Counted from the stretch's first letter, positions 1-8,029 are shown. The stretch is DNA of 64,000 nucleotides from Allobacillus halotolerans (GCF_028743495.1 NZ_CP117968.1); one strand, 5' to 3'. The notes: generated from the letters alone by a model not told the origin. Translations and numbers: made by a program.

Positions 1-37
1 AATATCCGTGAGTCGCTACATACAAAGGTGGTTTACT

Positions 38-1030
38 ATGTTTCAACAGTTGCTACGGACATATTTTCAGTTACCGACATTGTTTCGATTGGTTATTACG
101 GTTCTATCTTTTTTGCTTTTGTTTGGAACGGTTATTTATTTAGTAGAACCGCAGCAATTCAATACGATTTTTGAAGGAATCTGGTGGGCATTCATTACAG
201 GGACGACGATCGGCTATGGAGATTATGCACCTGTGACAATGCTCGGTAGGTTTTTGACAATGGTCATGATTTTATTAGGTGGAGGGTTGGTGGCCTACTA
301 TATGGTTGCTGTTTCGAATCAAACGCAGAAAAAAGAAAGGGAGTTTCATCAGGGCCAGGTTGCTTATCAAGGGAAGGGGCACATCATTATCGTTGGGTGG
401 AATGAGCGAACGCGTAGGCTCATTCATTTGTTTCAGGAAAACAACACAAAGCCACCATCTATTGTGCTCGTTGACCGAACGTGTCGCTCAAACCCTTTAC
501 CGCTCACCTTCGTTCATTTTATTAAAGGTGACCCAACGGTTGATGAAACGTGGCAGCAGGCGAATATCGATGAAGCGGAAAAAATTATTATTACTGCTGA
601 TCAGTCATTGAAAGAAGTGGAAGCAGATTACCGTTCGACCTTGTTGACGATTACAGCACGCGGCATACACAGAGAAATCCCAATTTTTTCAGAAGTGTTG
701 ACTGAGCAACAAAAAAATAATGTATTACGTGCTGGAGCGACGGAAGTCATTTGTACAAACGAGACGACTAGCTTACTCATTTATCAAGAGCTGGTTGGGT
801 CCGGACATGCAAAAACATTTGATTACTTAGCTTCCGTGTTGTCCACGCAAAAGCTACATCTACAAGACATCTCGGAAAAATGGCAAGGTCACACGATTAT
901 TGAGCTTACACACCAATTACAGAAGGATGGTAAGCTCCTGCTTGGGTTGGTGCGTGAGGAAGAACGAATCATTAATCCGGATCCAGACGAAAAAATCCAA
1001 GCAGGCGACCAAGGAATTTATATGGATTGA
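38..1030 (+). CDS. yugO: Potassium channel with RCK/TrkA-N domain, YugO type
   Basis: Predicted K+ channel of 330 residues in the cytoplasmic membrane. The N-terminal part holds two hydrophobic segments flanking a pore loop with the selectivity filter TTIGYGD (about residues 56-62). A TrkA-N/RCK nucleotide-binding domain follows (HIIIVGWNERTRRLI, about residue 114 onward). A GTG at position 8 is in frame, but AAAGGTGG lies 6 bases before the ATG at 38, so I start there; the length then matches B. subtilis YugO (about 328). The yugN-like gene directly after it, on the other strand, supports orthology. The K+ channel role is established for the family; any biofilm-signalling role is inference. 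Confidence 0.9.
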   Translation: MFQQLLRTYFQLPTLFRLVITVLSFLLLFGTVIYLVEPQQFNTIFEGIWWAFITGTTIGYGDYAPVTMLGRFLTMVMILLGGGLVAYYMVAVSNQTQKKEREFHQGQVAYQGKGHIIIVGWNERTRRLIHLFQENNTKPPSIVLVDRTCRSNPLPLTFVHFIKGDPTVDETWQQANIDEAEKIIITADQSLKEVEADYRSTLLTITARGIHREIPIFSEVLTEQQKNNVLRAGATEVICTNETTSLLIYQELVGSGHAKTFDYLASVLSTQKLHLQDISEKWQGHTIIELTHQLQKDGKLLLGLVREEERIINPDPDEKIQAGDQGIYMD

Positions 1031-1031
1031 T

Positions 1032-1424
1032 TTATTGTAGCAATGCTTTTTCGACTTGTTCAATTACTCGTTCTGCTTCTTCCATTAGCGCCGGATGTAA
1101 GACTGAGTCAGCTTCTGTTCTCGTCACAGTAGAGGAAAGATTTACTGAAAGCCCTTCTTCAGCCAATCCTTCTTCAAAAGACTGAGATAGAATATATGGT
1201 TTGGCGATTCGAACTTTCGCTTCAGGTTCGTTAAAGTGGCCGATTTCAATGTAGATCGGAATACGCAAAAATGCACGACCGCCATGTGGCTGATTTAACG
1301 GGTAATCAATCGATCCCTTCTCGAATTCAATGTCCTCGTTTTCAAAACCTAAACGAAACAAGATATAAGATAAATCTTTATAGTCATAAACTTGATTTTC
1401 AATTCCAGAGTGAATTGGATACAT
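1032..1424 (-). CDS. yugN: YugN-like family protein
   Basis: Protein of 130 residues matching the YugN-like family, which has no known function. It is soluble and acidic, with no membrane segment and no recognisable catalytic motif. The C-terminal 30 residues look like an amphipathic helix rich in Glu. Its stop codon lies 2 bases from the end of the K+ channel gene, so the two genes converge tightly, as yugO and yugN are neighbours in B. subtilis. The ribosome site before the ATG is weak (GGTG). Assignment rests on overall sequence resemblance and synteny. Confidence 0.8.
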   Translation of the reverse strand: MYPIHSGIENQVYDYKDLSYILFRLGFENEDIEFEKGSIDYPLNQPHGGRAFLRIPIYIEIGHFNEPEAKVRIAKPYILSQSFEEGLAEEGLSVNLSSTVTRTEADSVLHPALMEEAERVIEQVEKALLQ

Positions 1425-1518
1425 TTTGGTTCACCAACTTTTCTAAGTTTGTTTGTTATTATATACGGCTAAAAAGTTATCATGTCACCAATTTTATGAA
1501 AAAACATTTATAACACAC

Positions 1519-1554
1519 AAAAAAACCAGCCGTAGAACGCCTCACGACTGGTTT
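1519..1554 (-). terminator. Intrinsic terminator after the alcohol dehydrogenase gene
   Basis: Reading the minus strand, AACCAGTCGT and ACGGCTGGTT form a GC-rich stem followed by a run of seven T. It sits 9 bases beyond the stop of the alcohol dehydrogenase gene. Confidence 0.8.
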
Positions 1555-1562
1555 AATGAATT

Positions 1563-2720
1563 TTATAAGGATTGACGTAAAATAGTATGCACATCTTCTG
1601 CATGAAGTGTTTTGAAGTTTCCGAAAGGTCCGTTTGCCATTGCTTTTTCGACCATTACGTCTAATTGTGAATCGTCGATATCATAGTCAGCAAGTCGGGT
1701 TGGTGCACCGAGTGCTGTCCAAAACTTACGTAGACGGTCAATTCCTTCTTGACCGACTTGTTCATCTGATTTACCTGTTGGATCGACACCGAGAACACGG
1801 ACGGCCATTTGCTTGAATCGTTCCGTATGAACATTCAAGTTATGCTCCATCCAATTCGGGAAGAGAATTGCCAGACCTCCTGCGTGTGGGATGTCATAAA
1901 CGGCTGACACCGCATGTTCAATATTATGCGTCGCCCAATCGCCTCGATAACCCATCTGAAGGAAGCCATTAAGCGCAATGGTTCCTGCATACATAATGGT
2001 TTCGCGATATTCGTATGATTCCAAGTTTTTAAGTAACTTCGGCGCCGTTTCGATAATCGTCCGAAGAATTCCTTCAGCCATCCGGTCTTGTACCGGTGCA
2101 TTCGTCGGTTTATGGAAATAGTCCTCTAAAATATGGCTCATCATATCGACGATTCCATAAACCGTTTGCTCTCTCGGTACAGAATACGTATGAACTGGGT
2201 CAAGAATGGAGAACAATGGCCACGTGTACTGTGAACCCCATCCGTACTTCTCATTCGTTTCCCAGTTCGTAATGACAGAGCCGCGATTCATCTCAGAGCC
2301 CGTTGCAGCAGCAGTCAAGACAGTTCCAAATGGCAATCCGCCTGGTGCTTTCACTTTTCGGGTGACTAAGTCCCACGCATCTCCGTCATATTTAGCACCA
2401 ACGGCAATTGACTTCGTACAATCAATAACGCTGCCGCCACCAACTGCTAAGATGAAGTCGATATTATGTTGTTTACAAAGATCGGCACCACGATTGACAG
2501 TTGTAATGCGAGGGTTCGGTTCTACACCGCCTAGCTCAAAAACTTCATAATTCTCAAGTTTTTTCATGACATTGGTGTAAATCCCATTTCGCTTAATGCT
2601 GCCGCCACCGTAAACAACTAATACGCGCTCGACGCCATCCGGAATTAAGTTCGGTAGCTTTTCAAGTTGACCACGTCCAAAGACCAACTGTACCGGGTTA
2701 TAAAACTGAAAATTTTCCAT
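1563..2720 (-). CDS. yugJ: Iron-containing alcohol dehydrogenase (YugJ/BdhA type)
   Basis: Group III iron-dependent alcohol dehydrogenase of 385 residues, NAD(P)H-dependent, probably acting on butanal or similar aldehydes. The nucleotide-binding GGGS is in ILAVGGGSVIDCTKSIA (about residues 95-110). Candidate metal ligands are in the His-rich segments DMMSHILEDYF, WATHNIEHAVSAVYDIPHAGGLA, and a downstream His. Length is typical. Its neighbour yugI is also next to yugJ/yugK in B. subtilis, which supports the name, although YugJ and YugK cannot be told apart here. It is a single-gene unit with its own terminator. Substrate is inferred from the family only. Confidence 0.88.
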   Translation of the reverse strand: MENFQFYNPVQLVFGRGQLEKLPNLIPDGVERVLVVYGGGSIKRNGIYTNVMKKLENYEVFELGGVEPNPRITTVNRGADLCKQHNIDFILAVGGGSVIDCTKSIAVGAKYDGDAWDLVTRKVKAPGGLPFGTVLTAAATGSEMNRGSVITNWETNEKYGWGSQYTWPLFSILDPVHTYSVPREQTVYGIVDMMSHILEDYFHKPTNAPVQDRMAEGILRTIIETAPKLLKNLESYEYRETIMYAGTIALNGFLQMGYRGDWATHNIEHAVSAVYDIPHAGGLAILFPNWMEHNLNVHTERFKQMAVRVLGVDPTGKSDEQVGQEGIDRLRKFWTALGAPTRLADYDIDDSQLDVMVEKAMANGPFGNFKTLHAEDVHTILRQSL

Positions 2721-2794
2721 AACCTAAACTCCTTTCAACTTAACGTACATAAATGAATTGCTGGTTCTATTATGTTTAAAAATCGCGATGAAAT

Positions 2795-2843
2795 CAAAAA
2801 AAGTGTCCTCTGTAAATGAAAAAATTACAAAAGACACATTTTT
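2795..2843 (-). terminator. Intrinsic terminator after yugI
   Basis: On the minus strand GTGTC-TTTTGTAA pairs with TTACA-GAGGACAC, with small internal mismatches, followed by a T-rich run. It begins 4 bases after the yugI stop codon. Confidence 0.7.
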
Positions 2844-2846
2844 ATA

Positions 2847-3233
2847 TTAGCGACGGAATGTTTTTTCGCGCTCTTTTGATTGTTCGATCCATTCTTCTAG
2901 CTTATCTTTCAACACGTTGAAGCCGCCAGAATCTTCTTCTGTTGACTGTGCAACAGGTGCTTGATGTTTCTGTGTTTGAGCTTGTGGCTTGTCCTGAGTC
3001 GCACGAATCGAAAGAGAGTATTTATTATTCTCTTCGTCAACATTCAAAACTTTTACAGATACTTTGTCACCTACAGATAAATGCTCATTAATATCTTTTA
3101 CGAAACCGTGAGTTACCTCAGAAATATGAACGAGACCTTGTGTTTGGTCGTCGATTTCAACAAACGCGCCATATGGCTTGATTCCAGTGACTTTTCCTTC
3201 AATCACTTGTCCTTCTTGGATGTTACTCATCAT
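2847..3233 (-). CDS. yugI: General stress protein 13, S1 RNA-binding domain (YugI)
   Basis: S1-domain protein of 128 residues, a ribosome- or RNA-associated stress protein in its family. The S1 fold covers about residues 5-75 (GKVTGIKPYGAFVEID, then LVHISEV and VKVLNVDEENNKYSLSIRA). A Gln/Glu-rich linker leads to the conserved tail FNVLKDKLEEWIEQSKERE. An in-frame TTG two codons upstream is ruled out because AGGAG abuts it; the ATG at 3233 has AGGAG at 6-base spacing. The immediately following ATG is an alternative. The match to B. subtilis YugI is very strong, including the tail. Confidence 0.93.
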   Translation of the reverse strand: MMSNIQEGQVIEGKVTGIKPYGAFVEIDDQTQGLVHISEVTHGFVKDINEHLSVGDKVSVKVLNVDEENNKYSLSIRATQDKPQAQTQKHQAPVAQSTEEDSGGFNVLKDKLEEWIEQSKEREKTFRR

Positions 3234-3422
3234 ATACAACTCCTAATTCTAAACTTTTTACACAGTTAACTATTTTATCACACTTTGGCGAATGAATCAA
3301 AAAAGTGCCGTCAAATTCTCATGGTCGTTACAAATTCAATCCGATTTTCATAAGGAAATATCAAAAATAAAAATAAATATAAACTTTTTTATAAAAAGTG
3401 GTTTATTTTTTGTTTAAATGGT

Positions 3423-3496
3423 TATACATAGTAGTGTAATACTTTCTCGTATTCCCCCTTTGGCAAAGTGGATTCCCCCGCTTTGCCATTTTTTTT
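3423..3496 (+). ncRNA. Putative C-rich trans-acting small RNA
   Basis: Between the divergent yugI and patB genes lies a TATACA-like -10 (3423-3428), then a short leader and a perfect 8-bp hairpin, TGGCAAAG (3461-3468) with CTTTGCCA (3481-3488), followed by eight T. Two CCCCC tracts are predicted unpaired, one before the stem (ATTCCCCCTTT, 3451-3461) and one in the loop. This is the architecture of Gram-positive C-rich sRNAs such as FsrA and RoxS, which pair with ribosome-binding sites. The 45 bases from its T-run to patB could alternatively make this a patB leader attenuator. The 5' end is a guess. Confidence 0.5.
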
Positions 3497-3541
3497 GCTT
3501 TAAATTATGATAGACGTATAGATTAAAAAGGGGGCGTTACA

Positions 3542-4711
3542 ATGAAAGAAATCTTCGAGCAAGGAATCGACCGAGAAAATACCAATTCCGCAAAATGGGA
3601 TGCAAGAGAAAAAATCTTTGGCACAAGTGATTTGTTACCGATGTGGGTGGCAGACATGGATTTTGCCGCACCACCTTCGTTGAAAGATGCATTGATCAAG
3701 CGAGCGGAGCATAATGCTTATGGTTATACGATCCATAATGATGAGTTATTACATACCATTCAAAATTGGGTAAAAAGACGTCATCAAACGAATATCGATA
3801 CGGATTTACTAAGCTTCAGTCCAGGTGTCATCCCTAGTCTACATGCAGTGATTCAAGCTTTCACCGAAGAGAATGACCAGATTGTCATCCAACCACCTGT
3901 GTACCCACCATTTTTCTCAGTGATTGAAACGCATAATCGTACAGTTGTCGAAAATCCGTTGGTGCAAGGTGACAATGGATATGAAATGAATTTCGAGGAG
4001 CTTGAAGAATTATTCAAAGCAGGAGCAAAAGCTCTTCTTCTTTGTAGCCCTCATAATCCTGTCGGTCGAGTATGGACAGAAGAGGAACTGAAGAAAGTTA
4101 CGGACCTTTGTGTAAAATACAATGTGATGTTGTTTTCTGATGAAATTCATGCAGACATCGTCTTCTCTCAATCTGAACACTTCCCTGCAATTCGAGTAAA
4201 TGAGAAGGTGAAAGAATTGACCTTTACATTGATGGCTCCCTCCAAGACGTTTAACATCGCTGGGTTGCAAGGTTCATTTATTCTTTCGCCAAACGAAGAA
4301 CAAAAAGAAAAGCTCGACAAGCAACTTCAAAAGCAAGGTATTGGCATGTTGAATACATTTGCCTATACCGCTATGCAAACGGTTTACGAGTCTGGTGAAG
4401 AATGGCTTGAAGAACTGAATAAAACGTTAGAGAATAATCGTGACCTCGTTAAAAATATGTTTGATGAGAGCGGCCTGCCGATCCGTACGATACCATCTGA
4501 AGGAACGTATCTTGTCTGGCTTGATTTCCGTGAAACAGAGATCCCTCACGATGAGTTAAAGAAGATATTGATTGAAGAAGCAAAAGTCGGCCTAAATGAT
4601 GGCACGACATTCGGTAAACAAGGTGAACAGTTTATGCGTATGAACATCGCAGCACCGCGTTCGACCGTGGAAGATGGAGTCAATCGGATTATTGAAGCTT
4701 TTTCGGAATAA
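3542..4711 (+). CDS. patB: PatB/MalY-type cystathionine beta-lyase aminotransferase
   Basis: PLP-dependent C-S lyase of 389 residues in the class I/II aminotransferase fold. The N-terminal WDAREKIFG...LPMWVADMDF segment is typical of MalY/PatB enzymes. CSPHNPVGRVW (about residues 168-178) and FSDEIHADI bind cofactor, and the PLP lysine is K235 in MAPSKTFNIAG. GGGGGCG lies before the ATG. Family knowledge says these enzymes cleave cystathionine or cysteine conjugates to thiols and pyruvate. In B. subtilis patB is also close to yugI. Substrate specificity cannot be read from sequence. Confidence 0.92.
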   Translation: MKEIFEQGIDRENTNSAKWDAREKIFGTSDLLPMWVADMDFAAPPSLKDALIKRAEHNAYGYTIHNDELLHTIQNWVKRRHQTNIDTDLLSFSPGVIPSLHAVIQAFTEENDQIVIQPPVYPPFFSVIETHNRTVVENPLVQGDNGYEMNFEELEELFKAGAKALLLCSPHNPVGRVWTEEELKKVTDLCVKYNVMLFSDEIHADIVFSQSEHFPAIRVNEKVKELTFTLMAPSKTFNIAGLQGSFILSPNEEQKEKLDKQLQKQGIGMLNTFAYTAMQTVYESGEEWLEELNKTLENNRDLVKNMFDESGLPIRTIPSEGTYLVWLDFRETEIPHDELKKILIEEAKVGLNDGTTFGKQGEQFMRMNIAAPRSTVEDGVNRIIEAFSE

Positions 4712-4852
4712 CTTAACTGTAAAGTAACAATAATAGTTCTCAAACGAAAGAGACTGGCACAAATATGAATGTTTAATAACAATGAAGTGAGCGTTTAAGA
4801 AAGGGTATTGAAATACGTAGACGCCTGGCGTCAATTCATGCAGGTGAGGCGG

Positions 4853-5125
4853 CTAACTGATGAAGTTTGGCTGTTGACTGCTGAAGTTCGAATGCTGACT
4901 ACTGAAGTTTGGTTGCTGACTGATGAAGTTCGAATGCTGACTGCTGAAGTTTGGTTGCTGACTGCTGAAGTTCGAATACTGACTGCTGATGTTTGGTTGC
5001 TTACTGCTGAAGTTCGAATGCTGACTGATGAAGTTTGGCGGCTGACTGATGAAGTTTGGCTTCTGACTACTGAAGTTCGAATGCTGACTGATGAAGTTTG
5101 GCTGCTGACTGCTGAAGTTATGTCT
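4853..5125. repeat. Array R1: 13 units of 21 bp
   Basis: Thirteen contiguous units of exactly 21 bp begin at 4853, 4874, 4895 and so on to 5105. The core is CTGACTGCTGAAGTT followed by six bases that mostly alternate between TGGYTG and CGAATG, giving a 42-bp higher order. CATGCAGG occurs on both sides (4837-4844 and 5128-5135). The array lies between the convergent genes patB and the DUF7010 gene. Several frames stay open on both strands because 21 is a multiple of three. No gene is called here. Confidence 0.95.
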
Positions 5126-5183
5126 CCCATGCAGGAGTTAGCCTATTATTTTCGGACTGCAATGCCATATAACTTTTATTAAT

Positions 5184-5296
5184 GAAAGAAGCGTACACGC
5201 AGCCTAAGGTATAGAAGACACTTCGATTTATCGCAGATGTCGTCTTATGTCCTGTGGGTGCAAGCAAAGTGTTTTGAGGGATTGTTAGTCAAACAG
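5184..5296. other. Unexplained intergenic stretch with imperfect hairpin
   Basis: No ORF with a ribosome site is visible. AAGACACTTCG (5215-5225) and CGCAGATGTCGTCTT (around 5231-5245) can fold into an imperfect stem with ATTTAT at its tip. The stretch does not look like the adjacent repeat array. It could be a decayed mobile-element end or an untranslated RNA piece; I cannot decide. Confidence 0.3.
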
Positions 5297-5342
5297 AAAA
5301 CCCGAGCGATTTATTTACGTCTAAATCGTTCGGGTTTTCTTT
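5297..5342. terminator. Bidirectional intrinsic terminator
   Basis: AAAACCCGAGCGATTTA and TAAATCGTTCGGGTTTT form a 17-bp stem with one G-T pair and about 10 bases of loop, with T tracts on both strands. It serves the DUF7010 gene on the minus strand and read-through from the plus strand. A close relative lies at 33506-33541. Confidence 0.85.
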
Positions 5343-5515
5343 TCTTCTATAAACTTTTGCACAAATTTTAACAGGCTTTTAAATCATGGTTATGTCAATC
5401 TTCTAATTATGTTTTAAATCAGAACCGTGTATCGTATTTGTCATAAAAGAAATCTTAACTCCGCCATATAAAGCTTTATATAAACCTACAACAAGCTCTT
5501 AGTTACACAGTTCAA

Positions 5516-6070
5516 TTAAGCATTCTTCGTAGCATATTCTCTATTCTCGACCGTAACCCACGTCGCTAATATAATTAATGACCCTACCATAACAGTTGGA
5601 ATTAACCAAAGCTGGCTCGCTCCTAATGTCCAACCGACTACCGTGATCATCACTGCAACAAGTGGTGCAATCATGTAATATGCTTTTGACTCGTAGTACC
5701 AACCGTATGGGAAAAAATGCGCAGCTGTTATGATAGCGAAAAATAACACAACCTGTTCAGGCGATTTTGCAAACGCCCAAAAGATGAATGGAAAATAAGC
5801 AAACTGAGCAAGATTGATGATCAGACCGAGCATGTTTAGTGGATTATCTTCCAATTTCCAATCAGCTTTCAATAACGTCGATATACCAACAGCGAGCGGA
5901 AACATCATTCCAGTAGATACGAGCATAAAGATATTTTTTGTTTCTAATGATAAATTCGGCATCAAAAAGATTGCTGTAATGACGATCCAAATAACCGTAC
6001 CTGCTAATATAAATGAGACTCCTTTTTTCCCTCGGATTGCTGCATCCCTTTTTGCTTCTTCTACTTGCAC
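5516..6070 (-). CDS. Predicted multi-pass membrane protein, DUF7010-like
   Basis: Membrane protein of 184 residues with a short charged N-terminus (MQVEEAKRDAAIRGKKG) and about six hydrophobic segments, at roughly 18-37, 45-64, 78-103, 106-124, 130-150 and 153-171. The motif AHFFPYGWYYESKAYY between segments is conserved in DUF7010 family proteins as I recall them. No transporter signature or catalytic residue is visible and the function is unknown. It is a single gene. Upstream on the minus strand TTGATA (around 6173-6178), then an A/T-rich stretch and TAGTAT could be its promoter. Confidence 0.7.
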   Translation of the reverse strand: MQVEEAKRDAAIRGKKGVSFILAGTVIWIVITAIFLMPNLSLETKNIFMLVSTGMMFPLAVGISTLLKADWKLEDNPLNMLGLIINLAQFAYFPFIFWAFAKSPEQVVLFFAIITAAHFFPYGWYYESKAYYMIAPLVAVMITVVGWTLGASQLWLIPTVMVGSLIILATWVTVENREYATKNA

Positions 6071-6147
6071 TATACTCTCCCCCTATTTCTAATACCTTTG
6101 CACGAAATAACTGCCAGGATTATTCTCATCTAAGCAAAGAATTGATT

Positions 6148-6182
6148 TTATCTATACTATATAATTTATCATAATTATCAAA
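6148..6182 (-). promoter_or_regulatory. Possible promoter with a half-conserved Fur/PerR-like box
   Basis: About 90 bases upstream of the DUF7010 gene, the minus strand reads TGATAATTATGATAA. Its first half matches the Fur-family half-site TGATAAT, but the second half is poor. It overlaps TTGATA and TAGTAT, which resemble -35 and -10 boxes. The regulator is uncertain. Confidence 0.25.
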
Positions 6183-6295
6183 ATAAACCAGACAATTGTT
6201 CAATAGATGGTACTTTCCTCTTTAAAGATTGGTTATATAGAGATGTTTTTACTTTTCTTCCCGTCAAAAAATTATTCGCTTTCTTGAAATATCAT

Positions 6296-6481
6296 TTGAG
6301 TGGTTAGGCGTTTTTGCTCGGTCAACCGTGTGGATTGAACGGTTACTCACTGTCTTTGAACAGTTAGGCGCGCGTTTTGAACAGTCACGCACGCTTTTTG
6401 AACGGTTAGGCGCGCGTTTTGAACAGTCACGCACGTTCTTTGAACAGTTAGACACAACTTTTGAACGGTCAAGCCCAGACG
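6296..6481. repeat. Array R2: about 9 units of 21 bp
   Basis: Seven contiguous units of exactly 21 bp start at 6335, 6356, 6377, 6398, 6419, 6440 and 6461, each opening with TTGAACRGTYA and often continuing with GGCGCGCG. One degenerate unit precedes at 6314 and another near 6296. The array lies beyond the 3' end and terminator of the superoxide dismutase gene. Its reverse complement carries AACTGTTCAAAA, resembling the core of array R7. Confidence 0.9.
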
Positions 6482-6506
6482 TGTTTAGTGAAGTAGAATC
6501 TTTAAC

Positions 6507-6540
6507 ACAAAAAAGCATAGAGCTTAAACTCTATGCTTCA
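6507..6540 (-). terminator. Intrinsic terminator after the Cu/Zn SOD gene
   Basis: The perfect stem GCATAGAG/CTCTATGC is followed on the minus strand by TTTTTTG. It separates the gene at 6569-7150 from repeat array R2. Confidence 0.85.
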
Positions 6541-6568
6541 GAAATACATAATAGTATTCGTTAAAAAC

Positions 6569-7150
6569 TCACGATTCTTCCTCTTCTTTTTGCTCAACTT
6601 GTTCGCCTGGGTTTGTGCCTTCTTGCAGCTCCGAGTCTTTTTTAATGACTGCACAGGCAACACGTTCACCAGAATCTCCGGATGGTTGGCTTACGCCGTC
6701 ATCTTGGCCGGAGTGAATGATCAGTGCCTTGCCTTCATCTGAGAAAACTGAGCCTTTTCCATCTTTTAATGTTGCTTCCGATAAAACAAATTCATAATCA
6801 GCAATCGTCCCGTCTCCGCCAACTTCGATATTCGGCATATCGCCAATGTGTGGACCTTCTGGGTGCATTAGACCGTGTTTGGAATCGTCAATCGTCCAGT
6901 GATTTCCGGCTGACTCGAAATTCGGACTTTCACATTTGGGAAATTCGTGGACATGAATCCCGTGAAAGCCTGGTTCTAACCCTTCAAGCGCAACTTTTAC
7001 TTTCACGCCTTCCGGTTCTTCTGAAACAGTTGCTTTTCCGATAATATCTGAATCTGCGTTATAAATATCCGTCTCTACCATTGTTTTCTGATCGGATTGG
7101 CAACCTATTAAAAAAGCTGACATTGAAATGATTAATAGTGCTCGTTTCAT
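6569..7150 (-). CDS. sodC: Cu/Zn superoxide dismutase lipoprotein
   Basis: Extracytoplasmic Cu/Zn superoxide dismutase of 193 residues anchored as a lipoprotein: MKRALLIISMSAFLIGC has a lipobox with C17. The expected copper ligands are all present: H66 and H68 in GIHVHEF, H84 in AGNHW and H146 in LIIHSGQ. Zinc ligands H84, H92, H101 and D104 are present, as are the disulphide cysteines C73 and C166 and the active-site R163. The B. subtilis paralogue YojM is known to lack Cu ligands, so this copy should be catalytically competent, unlike YojM. The tail is unusually acidic (EQVEQKEEEES). Single-gene unit. Confidence 0.9.
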   Translation of the reverse strand: MKRALLIISMSAFLIGCQSDQKTMVETDIYNADSDIIGKATVSEEPEGVKVKVALEGLEPGFHGIHVHEFPKCESPNFESAGNHWTIDDSKHGLMHPEGPHIGDMPNIEVGGDGTIADYEFVLSEATLKDGKGSVFSDEGKALIIHSGQDDGVSQPSGDSGERVACAVIKKDSELQEGTNPGEQVEQKEEEES

Positions 7151-7210
7151 TTTTTTACCACCTCACCTGACAGTTTGGCTAGTCGGTAAGGATTTTAAAC
7201 GGCTACAACT

Positions 7211-7241
7211 AAAAAAACACCCACTATTTATGAGTGGATGT
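7211..7241 (-). terminator. Intrinsic terminator after the 74-residue membrane protein gene
   Basis: On the minus strand CATCCACT and AGTGGGTG form a stem followed by seven T, ending about 5 bases past the stop codon. Confidence 0.75.
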
Positions 7242-7245
7242 TTCA

Positions 7246-7470
7246 TTAGTTCTTATCTGTTTGATCTTTCTCTTCTTTTTCTTGAATGACCGGACCATAT
7301 CTTTCATTAAACTTATCTTCTTGTTTTTTAGAGATTTTTTTAATGAGAATGAAAGCCAATACTGCAACGATGAAAAAACCAATCATCGTCAATAGGGCTG
7401 GTAGGTATTCCGTTTTATCATCAGGAAAATAAAGAAATGGCATTAATATTGGAAATTGTATAAAAGGCAT
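7246..7470 (-). CDS. Small membrane protein of unknown function
   Basis: Protein of 74 residues with an N-terminal hydrophobic stretch (PFIQFPILMPFLYF) and one clear membrane helix (about residues 25-45, ALLTMIGFFIVAVLAFILI), followed by a highly charged, Lys/Glu-rich cytoplasmic tail. A GTG three codons upstream is in frame, but AGGTG sits 6 bases before the ATG at 7470, so I use that start. I do not recognise the family. It has its own terminator and lies between sodC and the riboflavin operon without sharing spacing with either. Confidence 0.65.
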   Translation of the reverse strand: MPFIQFPILMPFLYFPDDKTEYLPALLTMIGFFIVAVLAFILIKKISKKQEDKFNERYGPVIQEKEEKDQTDKN

Positions 7471-7561
7471 GACAAGCACCTACTTTTACTTATGTGATTA
7501 GCTCAAGTATAACATAGGGAAATGTGGTGTTGTCAGTTGAGTGTTTCACCTTTTTGACAAT

Positions 7562-8029
7562 TTACTTTCCTATTTCTTTTAAAAGATTCGCCATTTCAAT
7601 GGCAGCAATCGCGCAATCATACCCTTTGTTTCCTGCTTTCGTGCCTGCACGCTCAATTGCTTGTTCGATTGTATCTGTTGTCAGGACGCCGAAAATTGCC
7701 GGGACGCCTGTTTCTTTGCTGACAGAAGCAACGCCGCTAGATACTTCCCCACTTACATACTCGAAGTGCGGTGTCGCGCCACGAATGACGGAGCCAAGCG
7801 TAACGAGTGCATCATATTTATTCGTTTCTGCAAGTTTTTTCGTTGCTAGTGGGATTTCATAGGCACCTGGTACCCAAACAACTTCGATATCATTTTCGTC
7901 TACACCGTGACGTTTCAAAGCACTTACGGCACCGTCTAACAATCTTTCATTGATAAATTCATTGAAACGACCGACAACGACCGCTATTTTAAGTCCTGTT
8001 CCGACTAAGCTTCCTTCGTATGTTTTCAT
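7562..8029 (-). CDS. ribH: 6,7-dimethyl-8-ribityllumazine synthase
   Basis: Lumazine synthase of 155 residues, the penultimate riboflavin step; it condenses the ribityl-aminouracil with dihydroxybutanone phosphate and assembles into a 60-mer shell. Landmarks are GRFNEFINERLLDGA, WVPGAYEIPLA, GSVIRGATPHFEYV (catalytic His region) and GVLTTDTIEQAIERAG. An in-frame upstream extension exists, but GAGGAGG stands 7 bases before the ATG at 8029 and matches the usual N-terminus (about 154 residues). Last gene of the operon ribD-E-BA-H; 46 bases separate it from ribBA. Confidence 0.97.
   Translation of the reverse strand: MKTYEGSLVGTGLKIAVVVGRFNEFINERLLDGAVSALKRHGVDENDIEVVWVPGAYEIPLATKKLAETNKYDALVTLGSVIRGATPHFEYVSGEVSSGVASVSKETGVPAIFGVLTTDTIEQAIERAGTKAGNKGYDCAIAAIEMANLLKEIGK

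Noticed and set aside
279..611. 110-codon ORF inside yugO
   Set aside because: Out-of-frame shadow of the K+ channel gene with no ribosome site.
4808..5182. ORF of 124 codons with LTDEVWLLTAEV repeats over array R1
   Set aside because: A minus-strand ORF of 99 codons is open over the same bases; no ribosome site and no family; explained by the 21-bp period.
6264..6564. Short ORFs on both strands over array R2
   Set aside because: Repetitive, open on both strands, overlap the sodC terminator.
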